Shown here piece after piece: positions 43,205 to 52,683 of a stretch of 64,000 nucleotides of DNA. The stretch is from contig NZ_CP080647.1 of NCBI RefSeq assembly GCF_019599145.1, positions 1,550,001-1,614,000 of the forward strand, given 5' to 3'. This stretch comes from Streptomyces akebiae. GTDB lineage: Bacteria > Actinomycetota > Actinomycetes > Streptomycetales > Streptomycetaceae. The notes under the pieces were generated by a model. That model searched no databases. It was not told the origin of the DNA and saw only the letters and a list, made by a program, of their open reading frames with translations. Within the stretch, counting starts at the first letter, position 1; every line of letters starts with the position of its first letter. A program made the position numbers and the translations under genes.

Positions 43205-46200
43205 CAGATCTCCTCCGCGAAGATGTGCACCTGCTCGATCACCGCGGCAGGGGTCCGGTCCAGACTGTAGGAGTCGGCGAAGGCGATTTTGGTGGCGAGG
43301 CCTCCATCACGGACCTCGTAGCGCAGGGCCCGCAGCCGTTCGTTCCCGCATTCATCGGCGGCGGACTCCAGAGGATGCTTGACGGCGACCGCGACGGGCT
43401 CGCCTGTGAAGTCCGACGTGAAGAGCGCCACCGGTCCGACAGCGGTCTCCTTCAGACTGACGTTGGGCTCCTCGTCCGCCCAGCCCTTCAGCAGGACGGC
43501 GTGTTCGTTCGGATCGATCTGCAGTTTCCGACCGCGCAGGGCGTCGGTGAGATCGCGGGCGAGCCGCCAGTCGTACAGCGGGTGGAGGCGCATGTTGGCG
43601 TAGTCGCGCAGGCAGGCGTAGCAGGAGCTGCGGCAGTTCAGCGCATGGCGGTCGGCCTCCAGGTCGTGCACGTAGCGGTCGACAGCCTGGAGGAACTCCT
43701 CGATGTGGTCCTGCGAACCGAGGTAGGTGCTGAAGCCCGCTCCGTTGTCGAGGCTGTCCGCCAGGTAGGCCATGACCGGAGCTGCCACCGGGGCGTCCGA
43801 GCCGTGGATGCCGCTGAGGAGTTCCTCCGGCTGCACGTCCAGGTGCGGGGCGGCGGCACGGCGGAGCAGGGCCGCGAGCGAGTACCAGGCGGCGCGCCGC
43901 CCGTGGTAGGCCTCGGGGAAGCCGTCGATCTGCTGGGACTTCGAGATGTCGAAGCGGAGGCCCCGGATCGTGTCGAGGGCGCCCTTGGCTCCGATGAAGA
44001 GCATGTCGGTGTGCTGGGTGGCGCCGAGGGCGATCTCCAGGTCGGCCTCCGCCTTGGGGCTGTCCAGCGCCAGGTATCCGCGCCACGGGCCGGTGTTCTT
44101 GACGAACCTGAAGAGCTTTCCGGCGTTGGTGTTGACGATGTAGCGGTCGCCGCTGCCGGTGTGGACGACCATCCAGTCGTCGGCGGCACGGTGGATGCGC
44201 GGGGCGGTCTTCTCCAGGTCGGTGGCGGTACGCGCGCTGGTGGCGTTGGAGCCGAGCTCCCGGTAGCCGTCGTAGTCTCGTGCTTCGTGGGCAGCCCGGA
44301 AGCCTGCGGGCTCCCGGAAGGGGACGGCCCTGTAGTACTTGCTCTCCGCGCCACAGGCGGGGCAGGTGCCGGCGCTCCCGGTTTCCGGGTCGACGACGGC
44401 CTGCGGGTCCACGTGGGAGCAGATCCGGCACATGGCGACCAACTGTTCCGGTCCGAAGGGGTCTTCGGCGGCCTGGAGTCCGCGGCCGCTCGGCACGAGG
44501 GAGACCACTCCCCTGGAACGGAGCAGGCGGCCGTCCTGCGGGGTTTCGCTGCCCGGTGCGAACTTGCTGAGGGCGACGGCCAGGTCGCGATTGACGGAGT
44601 CGGCCGGCGGCCAGGGGAAGGTCTTCTGCGGGATGCTCCGGTAGAGGAGGCGGGAGCGGGTCGGGAAGCCGAACATCGGCAGAAGGCCCGCCTCCGCCAG
44701 ACGCTGGCTGAGGTCGGGGTGGCCGACCGTCCGAGTCGCCACCTCGTCGACCTGAGCGAGGAGTTCGCCGATGACGGATACCGGGTCGAGGGCGGCGACG
44801 TTCTCCGGTGTTCCGTTCCGGAGTGCGGCGGCAGCGGCCCTGATGCGCTCCGAATGTTCGGCGATCCAGCGGCGGACGGCGCCACGGTGCGTCGGCCAGT
44901 CGGCGGCGAGGCCGAACTGTCCGTGAACGTTGGTCGTCATGTCCGGCCCCTTCCGGCGGTCCTCCGGCTGCAGGGGCTCGAAAGCCTGGCGCAGGACCTC
45001 TCCCAGCAGGACCCGGCGGAAGACGGAAACCATGCCGAGGACCAGGTAGGGCGGCGGAGTCGGATCGTTGGTGATCGCTTCCGGTCGAGCGAAGTAGTGC
45101 TCGTCGTGGCTGCGGCCACGGCAGACGGTGAGAGCTACGGCGACCGGGCTGTTGCGTCGGCCCGCACGCCCCACGCGCTGCTGGTAGTTGAAGCGCGTGG
45201 GCGGCATGTTCGCCATGATCACGGTGTTGAGGGGGCCGATGTCGACCCCGGCCTCCATGGTCGTGGTCACGGAGAGCAGTTCCAGGCCGTCCGCCTGCGG
45301 AACGTCGTTGTCGCCGAGGAAGACGTCCTGGAAGAGGCTCTGCCGACGCTGGGCCTCCAACCGGTCCGTCTGGCCGGTCAGTTCCGCGGTTCGCAGGGGG
45401 AAGTCACCGGTGCGGTGGGCGGCCTTCCAGGCGTAGTAGTCGTCTTCGAGGACTCCGTCGTACTGCTGAGGCACGGCGGGCAGCGGAGTCTGGCACTTGG
45501 TGCACAGCCCCGCGCCCGGGTGAAGGTGCGGCCGGTGGCAGGAACGGCACGTCCATGTCTTGTTCTCGCCGGGGCGGAGTGCCACCTTCTCCGGCTTGAT
45601 GACGTAGTCGACCACGGCGTCCTTCCACACGCCGCGTACCCGGTCCTCGATGGTCTGCAGATCGGTGCCCTGACGTTCGGCCACCTGCGTCCAGAAACGC
45701 TTCAGGGGCGCGGGCGGCCTTTGCAGCGAGGCCCGTATCCGGGTGAAGCGCCGCATCAGGCCGAGAATCCGCAGGCTGGCACGCGCCACGGCCTGGTCGC
45801 TGTCCGGGCCGATCTCCAAGGGTGAGCGGTCGTCGCGCAGGCAGAGCCAGCCGAGTCCGAGCGATTCGAAGTCACGGCCGCCGCCGGAGAAGAGGCTGCC
45901 GATGGTCTCGAGGCGGAGGCGGGAACGGATGCGGCTGAGGAGATCCTCCTGCGCCTGGGTCTCCGTCACCGCTGCCCGATCCCGTTCCCAGTTGTAGAGC
46001 GCGGTCCAGGGCTGTCCAGCCGAGGTCTGCTGGAGCGAGGCCGCGGGACCGGCGGGATTGGTGCCGTACTTCAGCAGCATGCCTTCGAGGTCGGAGGCGA
46101 GGTCGTCCAGGGAGGGCAGTTCGGAGAACTTCCGCTCCAGGTCCGGCAGGAGTTCCGGTTCCGCGTCGAGGTCGTCGGTGAGGATCGCCTTCAGGCGTCC

Positions 46201-48669
46201 CCAGTCCGCCGGGTCGCGGTCCCGCATCCGTGCCACGGCTGCGCGGGCAGCCGCACGATCGACCGGCTCACCGGCGTAGTGGCCCTTCACCGTCTGAAGG
46301 TCTCCGAAGGGATCCCCCTGGCTCTCGACGGCCTGGGCGCTGAGCAGGCGGAGAAGGTCCTGGTGGTGGCGGAGGGCAAGACCGCTGGCGAGTTCGGAGG
46401 CGTCGTCACGGCTGTCGGAGAAGGCGATCGCCTTGCGCCGGCCATCGGGAAGGTGGCCGAGCGCTTCGGTCACCAACACCTGGTTGATCTTGTAGAAGCC
46501 GGTGCGCATCCGTCGGACCGGCGCGTTGCGCAGCCGGTCAGGCGATTCCAGCGGGACGAAACGGCCGTCCCTGTCGTACTTGATCTCCCAGTCGTCGCCG
46601 CAGGCGGGGCAGCGGGTGGGGAAGGCCTGCAGCCGGGCCGGGTCGTAGGCCGGCTTCCTGCCCTCCTTGTCCAGGGGCACGGAGATGTGGAACGACCATC
46701 CCGTGTGCTGGACGTCCCGGTTCTCCAGGCGGCCGGTGGCGGGCTGGTAGGCGCTGCGACGGAACGCGAACTCGACCTGTGGGCCGCCGTCGGACAGGCC
46801 CGCGTGCCAACTGGGGTCATCGAGGCCGAGGCCCTTGGTGCGCGGCCAGTACACGATGTAGTTCGCCGCGGTGGGTGCGCCGCTGGCCTCGTCGGGGAGC
46901 AGGTCCAGGTCCGGGAAGTCGGTGTGGAGTGCACCGGTGAACTTGCGCCGCTGGGTGTCCTTGGGGCTGGCGTACCCGCCGAGCATGAGGTCGCCGCAGG
47001 CCTGGCAGGAGAGAAGCTCCAGCACGCGGGCGCCGCAGGTGCAGCGGGAGGTGGGCTCGGCGAAGAGCCGGCCGACCCGGCGTTCGGGACCGTGCTCCAC
47101 GGGGATGTGGGGGCAGTTCGGGTCCGAGCAGGCCCAGATGCCCTCGATGTTCCGGAAGAAGAAGTGGGCCCGGAGCTGAGGAAGTTCGGCGTCCTGCGCG
47201 CAGCCGAGTATGCGCAGCACGCCGTGCAGAGCGTCCAGACGCTGTTCCTTCGGGACGCCCGGGAAGAGACTTGCCGCCAGTTCGGGGGCGGGCAGAGCAC
47301 GAGACCTGCCGCCCGGAGTGAGTGCGCGCTGGAGCGCCGGACCGAGGCCGGTCTCCCGTGCCACGGTGACGGCTTCGTCCTGGGTGACGGGAGCCTTCGC
47401 GGCCTGCGTGAGGCGTTCGGTGTGGGCGGCGAGGTCACCCTCGCCGTGGGTCTCCCTCGCCTTTCCGGGGATGATCACGCGGCGGGAGCCGGGCAGGGCG
47501 AAGAACCCGTCGAGGAAGTCGTCGTCCCGGCCCGCCTCCAGGGAGGCGGAGGCTGCGAGCACTCTCAGCTTCTCGGGGTTCTTGTCGAGGCCGAGACGGT
47601 GGCGGAGGTTGCGCAGCAGGTACGCCACCTCGGTGCCGGCCGTACCGCGGTACATGTGGAGCTCGTCGAGGATCAGGGTGAGGCGGGCGCCGGGGGTCTG
47701 CTCCAGCCACTTCCTCGTGGCACTGAAGATGTGCTCCTCCTGCTTGCGGAGCAGCATGATGTTCAGCATCGAGTAGTTGGTGATCATGATGTCCGGTGGC
47801 GCGGCCTGCATGTCCCAGCGGGCGTGCATCTCCGCTCCGCCGAGGCGCGGGATGAAGGGTCGCAGCTCCTCGTCGAGCGTCTCGTCGGCCTTGTGCTGCC
47901 GTTCCTGGACCTCTCGCAGGTACTGCCGGAGACGGAAGGTCGCCGGCTCGGAATCGCGGCTGCCGGAGACAGGGGTGGCTCCGGTGTAGCGGCCGAAGTA
48001 GAAGCGGTGTCCGTTGCGCTTCCGGTCCAGCCAGGCGTGGGCCTCACGGCTGTCCAGCGATTTCCGCAGCCGGACCAACTGGTCGTCGGCGAGGGCGTTG
48101 GTGGGATAGAGAATCAGCACGCGCATGGCCGCGGGATGCCCGTGCTCGTTCTGTCGGCTGGGCACGTGGTCGCCGTCCCCCTGCCACCATTCCCGCTGCA
48201 CCGCACGGGTGCCCTGCCAGTGGGCGGACTCGGCGACCAGGTCGGCGAGGACGGGCAGCAGGAAGGACTCCGTCTTGCCGGAACCGGTGCCCGCGGTGAC
48301 CACGAAGTCCTTGCCCTCGCAGGCGGCGACCAAGGCGTCGTGCTGATGCTGGTAGAGGCTGGTCACGCCGTCGGGGAGGGTGAAGCGGGCGAAATCGGCC
48401 GCGTCGGGGTGTGCCCCTGCTTCCGCGAAGGACTCCGCGATGCTGACGCCCCGGGAGGCGTACTGCGGTCGCAGCTCGATCAGCGGGTCGCGCCACGCCC
48501 CGTTGTCCCGGTCCAGCAGGTTGCGCCGTTCCTCCATGACGGAAGGATCGTCGACGCTGAAGGGGGTGTCGTAATAGCGGAACAGCGCGCTGCGCAGGTC
48601 GTCGAAGGTGCCCATGACGTCCTGGACATCCGTGTTCGTCACCGCCGTTGTCCGCTGTTCCGCGCTCAC
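43204..48669 (-). CDS. Giant DEAD/DEAH-type helicase with C-terminal DUF1998/MZB cysteine block (DruE/MrfA-like)
   Basis: GTG 48669 overlaps the upstream stop (GTGA); 1821 residues. The superfamily-2 motifs are LYQHQHDAL (105-113), AGTGSGKTE (126-134), LYPTNALADD, DELH (335-338), ASASLEAG, TTTMEAGVDIG and QQRVGRAGRR (near 1160). Four Cys clusters (CSDPNCPH/CTCGARVLELLSCQACG, CPACGDDWEIKY, CRSCHRPHLHPGAGLCTKC, CRICSH...CPACGAESKYY) look like zinc ribbons. The end carries CRSSCYACLRDYANMRLHPL (near 1680), the DUF1998/MZB signature shared by MrfA repair helicases, DrmB and DruE. Size and layout are closest to DruE of Druantia, but none of the Druantia partners I know is recognisable. Confidence 0.88.
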   Translation of the reverse strand: MSAEQRTTAVTNTDVQDVMGTFDDLRSALFRYYDTPFSVDDPSVMEERRNLLDRDNGAWRDPLIELRPQYASRGVSIAESFAEAGAHPDAADFARFTLPDGVTSLYQHQHDALVAACEGKDFVVTAGTGSGKTESFLLPVLADLVAESAHWQGTRAVQREWWQGDGDHVPSRQNEHGHPAAMRVLILYPTNALADDQLVRLRKSLDSREAHAWLDRKRNGHRFYFGRYTGATPVSGSRDSEPATFRLRQYLREVQERQHKADETLDEELRPFIPRLGGAEMHARWDMQAAPPDIMITNYSMLNIMLLRKQEEHIFSATRKWLEQTPGARLTLILDELHMYRGTAGTEVAYLLRNLRHRLGLDKNPEKLRVLAASASLEAGRDDDFLDGFFALPGSRRVIIPGKARETHGEGDLAAHTERLTQAAKAPVTQDEAVTVARETGLGPALQRALTPGGRSRALPAPELAASLFPGVPKEQRLDALHGVLRILGCAQDAELPQLRAHFFFRNIEGIWACSDPNCPHIPVEHGPERRVGRLFAEPTSRCTCGARVLELLSCQACGDLMLGGYASPKDTQRRKFTGALHTDFPDLDLLPDEASGAPTAANYIVYWPRTKGLGLDDPSWHAGLSDGGPQVEFAFRRSAYQPATGRLENRDVQHTGWSFHISVPLDKEGRKPAYDPARLQAFPTRCPACGDDWEIKYDRDGRFVPLESPDRLRNAPVRRMRTGFYKINQVLVTEALGHLPDGRRKAIAFSDSRDDASELASGLALRHHQDLLRLLSAQAVESQGDPFGDLQTVKGHYAGEPVDRAAARAAVARMRDRDPADWGRLKAILTDDLDAEPELLPDLERKFSELPSLDDLASDLEGMLLKYGTNPAGPAASLQQTSAGQPWTALYNWERDRAAVTETQAQEDLLSRIRSRLRLETIGSLFSGGGRDFESLGLGWLCLRDDRSPLEIGPDSDQAVARASLRILGLMRRFTRIRASLQRPPAPLKRFWTQVAERQGTDLQTIEDRVRGVWKDAVVDYVIKPEKVALRPGENKTWTCRSCHRPHLHPGAGLCTKCQTPLPAVPQQYDGVLEDDYYAWKAAHRTGDFPLRTAELTGQTDRLEAQRRQSLFQDVFLGDNDVPQADGLELLSVTTTMEAGVDIGPLNTVIMANMPPTRFNYQQRVGRAGRRNSPVAVALTVCRGRSHDEHYFARPEAITNDPTPPPYLVLGMVSVFRRVLLGEVLRQAFEPLQPEDRRKGPDMTTNVHGQFGLAADWPTHRGAVRRWIAEHSERIRAAAAALRNGTPENVAALDPVSVIGELLAQVDEVATRTVGHPDLSQRLAEAGLLPMFGFPTRSRLLYRSIPQKTFPWPPADSVNRDLAVALSKFAPGSETPQDGRLLRSRGVVSLVPSGRGLQAAEDPFGPEQLVAMCRICSHVDPQAVVDPETGSAGTCPACGAESKYYRAVPFREPAGFRAAHEARDYDGYRELGSNATSARTATDLEKTAPRIHRAADDWMVVHTGSGDRYIVNTNAGKLFRFVKNTGPWRGYLALDSPKAEADLEIALGATQHTDMLFIGAKGALDTIRGLRFDISKSQQIDGFPEAYHGRRAAWYSLAALLRRAAAPHLDVQPEELLSGIHGSDAPVAAPVMAYLADSLDNGAGFSTYLGSQDHIEEFLQAVDRYVHDLEADRHALNCRSSCYACLRDYANMRLHPLYDWRLARDLTDALRGRKLQIDPNEHAVLLKGWADEEPNVSLKETAVGPVALFTSDFTGEPVAVAVKHPLESAADECGNERLRALRYEVRDGGLATKIAFADSYSLDRTPAAVIEQVHIFAEEI

Positions 48670-49658
48670 TCGGTCCTCCCGACGGTGGCCGCCACCTGTC
48701 GCGGCATGGTCTCCAGGTTCTGCTGCAGCGAGGCCGCGATCGCCTCGGCGAGCGCCCTCGGCACGTTGTCGTACGCGCGGGTCTGCGCCTGCTTGCCCGT
48801 CGAGGGCGGGAAGCCGCTGCACAGGACGACCGCGCGCTCATGCAGGGCGGGCAGTGGCGCGTACCGGTCGACGAAGAGTCGGCCCAGGCCGGCGCGTCCC
48901 TTGCCGGATTCCGGCCGCCAGCGCATCGCGCCGGTGCGGTGGCGGGCGAGCTCCAGGTAGATGCCCGTCTCGCGTTCCACCGCGTGGAAGACGCCGTTGC
49001 GACGGACGCGGGTCAGGCGGGCGTAGTCGGCTCCGCGCCACCGGTACAGGCCGTCCTCGTCGTCCCGTGCCACGGGGACGAACCGTTGGCGGCGCAACTC
49101 GTACTTCTCCAGCGTGTCGGCGGTGCTCCCACCGGGCGGTGCGGACTCGGGGCCCGGTGCCGCCTGCGGGAGCAGTTCCATCAACTGCAGGGCGGCGCAG
49201 GGGACGTAGCGGGCCCCGAAGAACTCCGCCGCTTCCCACAGGATCCGCGGGTCCTCGTACTGGAACAGGAGGGTGTCGGGCAGCGGAGCCTCACCTGCCC
49301 CCGGCCGGTGAGGGACGGCGATCAGTTCCATCCACTCCTGCGCCGCCTCCTCGACGCGCATACTGATCCGCGCGGTGCGCGCGCCGGTCAGCACGGCGAG
49401 CCCGTCGGCGTGGGGCAGTCTGGTCAGCACCGGCGGGGCGACCGACCAGCGGTCGACGCGCAGGTCCACGTCGATGAAGCCGAGGGCTGCGACCTTGCGC
49501 ATCCAGTCCCAGTCGGCGTACTCCGCCAGCTCCAGGCCCCATGCCTGGGCCTGGTTGCGGACACCGTCGCGCAGTGCGGACGCCTTGCCGCTGCGGCTCT
49601 CGCTCAGCCAGCGCAGGAGGATCCCGCCGAACTCGGTGCTGCTCATCGGTCCCGTCAT
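48666..49658 (-). CDS. Unknown protein, second gene of the helicase operon
   Basis: ATG 49658 overlaps the upstream stop (ATGA) and the end overlaps the helicase GTG. The 330-residue protein has a winged-helix-like piece near residues 40-80 (DWDWMRKVAALGFIDVDLRV, RWSVAPPVLTRLP) and a mixed middle (YEDPRILWEAAEFFGARYVP). The C-terminus ends in a long helix (RALAEAIAASLQQNLETMPR). I recognise no enzyme motif. Position and coupling suggest a helicase-associated DNA- or protein-binding subunit. Confidence 0.8.
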   Translation of the reverse strand: MTGPMSSTEFGGILLRWLSESRSGKASALRDGVRNQAQAWGLELAEYADWDWMRKVAALGFIDVDLRVDRWSVAPPVLTRLPHADGLAVLTGARTARISMRVEEAAQEWMELIAVPHRPGAGEAPLPDTLLFQYEDPRILWEAAEFFGARYVPCAALQLMELLPQAAPGPESAPPGGSTADTLEKYELRRQRFVPVARDDEDGLYRWRGADYARLTRVRRNGVFHAVERETGIYLELARHRTGAMRWRPESGKGRAGLGRLFVDRYAPLPALHERAVVLCSGFPPSTGKQAQTRAYDNVPRALAEAIAASLQQNLETMPRQVAATVGRTE

Positions 49659-51715
49659 CGGTCCAGCTCCTTCGCTGCCTGCACGTACGCGGCCCACGAG
49701 AGGTCGACGGACGCCTGCTGGGCGTTGAGGACGGCGCGGGTCCAGGCCCGCGGGTTGCCGGCGGTCTTCGGCTTCGGTGTTCCGGGGTTCACCGGGCGGC
49801 CTTTCCAGCGTCCGCTCCGGCGCTCCAGGAGCCAGCCGCCGATGCCGTGGAAGTCGGCCTCGAAGCGGAGCGGGGCGGGGGTGTCGGCAAGACGTTCTGC
49901 CCACCAGTCCGGTTGTTCCGGGGCCTCCAACGTCCACAGTCGACCGTCGGCCGCCGCGAACAGGACCTCGTCCGCGTCACGACGGCACAGCTCCATCGCT
50001 GCTGTCGCGTCATGGGTGGTGGCGCCCGTGCAGTCGGCACCGGTGATGCCGGTCGACAGGGTCTGCTCGACGAGAAGAGAGGGCGACTCCGAGGCCTTGC
50101 CGTCCACGACGGTGAAGCCACAGACCTTGGTCATCCTCGGTTCGACGACGGCCTGGTCCGCAGTGGCGAAGCCGACTTCGGCGCCTGCGTAGCTCACCGT
50201 GTGGCGGCCCGGCTCCAGCCGGAGCACGGCCAGGGGGACGGGGCGGCCCGCGGCGATCCTCTTCCTGAGCTCGGGCCGCTCCTCTCCGTCGATCAGGAGG
50301 GTGCCCGTGCCTTCCACAGCGTCCGGGAGGACCACCTGCGGCTCGCCTCCCCGCAGATACAGGTGGGGATCGAGCGAGGGCGCGAGCTTCAGACCGCCCT
50401 CGAGGCGGAGCTTGAACTGGGCCGGGGGCTGCAGGAGGCCGACCGCGCCCTGGACCTCCCGGAGCGCCCGACGCAGGGTGACCGCGTCGTCGAAGGTGAC
50501 GGGCTTGTGCAGGGACCAGCCCTGCGGCACCCAGGCCAGCTTGCTGGTGTCGGCGCTCCGGCCGGTGGTCGCGGCCTTGTCCAACAGCCGCTGCACGTCC
50601 CGCTGCGCACTCGGGGCGGCGAGCACCACGTGCGCCTCTCCCGGGCGGAAGCCGTCGGTGCCGGCCCAGACACCGAGCACGTCGTCCCGCGCGAGCACCA
50701 GGACGGAGGAGGAGGGGCGGCTGAGCACCAAGTTGTCCCCGTCGCGGCGGATACCCCGGGTGAGGGTGTCCGCGCTCGGGGCGGGCAGGCCCGTCACCTC
50801 ATAGTAGGCGGTGTCGCCGAGCTGATCGAGGACGACGCCGTCCTTGAGCTCGATGCGCTTCTTCTGCTCCGCGGAGCGCAGGCGCGCTACCCACCTGAGA
50901 CGGCCCGCGTCCAGCCGCACCAGCAGTTCGACCCGGGTGACACCGGTGGGCACCAGCGCGTCCGAACCGTCCCAGGAAGCGGCGTAGTTGCCGATCAGCT
51001 CGGCGAGGAAGGGGCGGAACTCGTCCTCCTGCAGAGCGTTGCGGAAGCCCTTGGAGAAGTGCTGCTCCATGCCCCGGATCTCGATCTGGGCCAGCAGCGT
51101 CTCCCCCGGCAGCGGCCAGGTCGTGCCGTGTTCCCGCAACGACCGGAAGAGCTTCGACAGGAAGGACCGGTCGGCGCCGCTGAGGAGCGACTGGGACTGG
51201 GCGAACCCGATCATGCTTCGGTTGGAGGGCAGGTCGGCCGGGGCGGGAAGGGTGCAGAGTCCCCGCGCGCCCTTCTGGCTGTGCTGCCAGGAGGCCAGCA
51301 CCTGCCACATGCGGGAGATAGGCTCGTACTGCTGGCTGCCCAGTCGCTTCTCGTCGCCGGTCAACAACTCGGAGAAGCGGGCGTGGTAGGCGGTGGCCCG
51401 GTGGTTCCGGTCGTTCACCATCCGGGATGCGGCGATCACCGAGCAGGCCAGCAGCGGCAGGAAGGCGGGCACGCCGTCCTTGTCCTGCTGCCACATGCGC
51501 CAGCGGTAGTCCTCCAGCGCACGGTACGGTTCCTCGGTCCCCAACCGCAGGAACCTGCCCACGCACTGGGCAAGGGGCTCTTCCATGCCGTGTCCGTGCC
51601 TGAGCTCCTGCTCCACTTCGTCGTCGATGTAGAACAGCGTCGGGTGGCCGACGTGCTGTCGTCCGAAGAACTCCTCGGCCAGCACTTCCTGCCACGCCTG
51701 ATAAGAATGGTCCAC
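49655..51715 (-). CDS. Unknown large protein, first gene of the helicase operon
   Basis: I chose GTG 51715 (VDHSYQAWQEVLAEEFFG) because GGGGA sits just before it; the frame stays open upstream to about 51838 but that part is poor in coding character. The 686-residue protein has a helical N-terminal third (DDEVEQELRHGHGMEEPLAQ), a middle rich in beta strands, and a C-terminal third with WWAERLADTPAPLRFEADFH. No known domain is visible to me. It is coupled to the second gene by an ATGA overlap. Confidence 0.8.
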   Translation of the reverse strand: MDHSYQAWQEVLAEEFFGRQHVGHPTLFYIDDEVEQELRHGHGMEEPLAQCVGRFLRLGTEEPYRALEDYRWRMWQQDKDGVPAFLPLLACSVIAASRMVNDRNHRATAYHARFSELLTGDEKRLGSQQYEPISRMWQVLASWQHSQKGARGLCTLPAPADLPSNRSMIGFAQSQSLLSGADRSFLSKLFRSLREHGTTWPLPGETLLAQIEIRGMEQHFSKGFRNALQEDEFRPFLAELIGNYAASWDGSDALVPTGVTRVELLVRLDAGRLRWVARLRSAEQKKRIELKDGVVLDQLGDTAYYEVTGLPAPSADTLTRGIRRDGDNLVLSRPSSSVLVLARDDVLGVWAGTDGFRPGEAHVVLAAPSAQRDVQRLLDKAATTGRSADTSKLAWVPQGWSLHKPVTFDDAVTLRRALREVQGAVGLLQPPAQFKLRLEGGLKLAPSLDPHLYLRGGEPQVVLPDAVEGTGTLLIDGEERPELRKRIAAGRPVPLAVLRLEPGRHTVSYAGAEVGFATADQAVVEPRMTKVCGFTVVDGKASESPSLLVEQTLSTGITGADCTGATTHDATAAMELCRRDADEVLFAAADGRLWTLEAPEQPDWWAERLADTPAPLRFEADFHGIGGWLLERRSGRWKGRPVNPGTPKPKTAGNPRAWTRAVLNAQQASVDLSWAAYVQAAKELDR

Positions 51716-52167
51716 TCTGTCCCCAAAAGAGAGGTTCCAATGCCCTGTTCGTGAACTCCCCGGCACGGAACGGTCTTCCGCGTCACTCTGAACCCGCCAC
51801 TGACAACGGGTCACTGCCGAACGCCCTCTCAGGCGCACCCTCTACTGACCGCTGCCCGACATAACCCGACGGCGCCCGACACGCATAGACCTCGCACTCA
51901 TCCCCCACCGTTTCCACGAGCGTCCCCTGCAATGCTCGCACGACCACCCGGAAGGCATGGCCAAAACCTCACCAAGAGTGATGCATTTGAAGCGGTCACA
52001 GCCCCCACCGCGAGCCCCCAGGAAAACCAATTGATTTACCCTACAACCAAAGGTTCCCTGCCGAGGAACGGGTGGTATGTCTGACCGTCCCGATCTCCTT
52101 GAGGATCACCTTTACCCACGCTGGGCCGTGGAGGTTTCGATCCATGGCTCCCTGACCGGGTGAGTCC
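51716..52167. other. 452-bp upstream region of the helicase operon
   Basis: It must hold the leftward operon promoter. Composition drops in GC toward 52020-52150. No gene, tRNA or clear promoter pair was recognised. Confidence 0.3.
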
Positions 52168-52683
52168 TCAGATGTTCTCGCATCTCCCCGTGATTTCTGA
52201 ACGGGCTTGATCAAAAAGCCAGTTGAAGTCGCCCCTTAAGCAGTTCCCTTCGTCGAGTGCTGTGAGGGCATGAAGAGGAATGGATTCAGGCAGAGGCCGA
52301 CAAGGGGCCGGACCGGGACCCGAGCGAGCGCCGGATCCGCGCCTCCTCCTTCCGGGCGACGGCCGTCGCAGCCGCTCCGGGGACTGTGTCGAGAGCTCCG
52401 CACGCCGGACAGCCCCGCGAGCGAGGACATCGGCGTGGGCGATGGCGATGGCGATGGCGATGGGACCGGCGAGCGAAGGAGGTTCCAAGGCCACGGCAAA
52501 CTCAGGAGCGCAGATCCCGTTCATTCGCGCCAGGACGGCCTCCTGCAGGGCGGTGAAGTCGTCGGCGATGCGACGGGTCAGCTCTGTGTGCTCGGCGATC
52601 GTCACGAATGGGCCTTCCAGACCGAGAGGGGTGACCGGGACGGGGCCTTCGTGCTTCAGCCGACCAGCTTCCACTCCTGGCAC
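52168..52683 (-). CDS. Doubtful small open frame, possibly a decayed gene
   Basis: A 171-residue frame whose first third looks protein-like (TIAEHTELTRRIADDFTALQ, EAVLARMN) but whose second half turns into Arg/Pro/Ser-rich sequence. An (AI)n run coded by a hexanucleotide repeat lies between. It overlaps the neighbouring gene's 3' end. Either a remnant or not a gene. Confidence 0.25.
   Translation of the reverse strand: MPGVEAGRLKHEGPVPVTPLGLEGPFVTIAEHTELTRRIADDFTALQEAVLARMNGICAPEFAVALEPPSLAGPIAIAIAIAHADVLARGAVRRAELSTQSPERLRRPSPGRRRRGSGARSGPGPAPCRPLPESIPLHALTALDEGNCLRGDFNWLFDQARSEITGRCENI
52438..52462. repeat. GGCGAT hexanucleotide microsatellite
   Basis: Four consecutive GGCGAT units plus GG. 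Such a repeat can slip, but it changes length in multiples of two codons and lies in a doubtful frame. Confidence 0.8.

Noticed and set aside
46279..48960. Long plus-strand open frames (893 and 866 residues) opposite the giant helicase
   Set aside because: They mirror codon structure of the real helicase gene and have no domain features.
38716..51715. Calling the operon DISARM
   Set aside because: No separate DrmA and DrmB, no PLD nuclease (DrmC) and no coupled DISARM methylase; the helicase and DUF1998 are in one chain.
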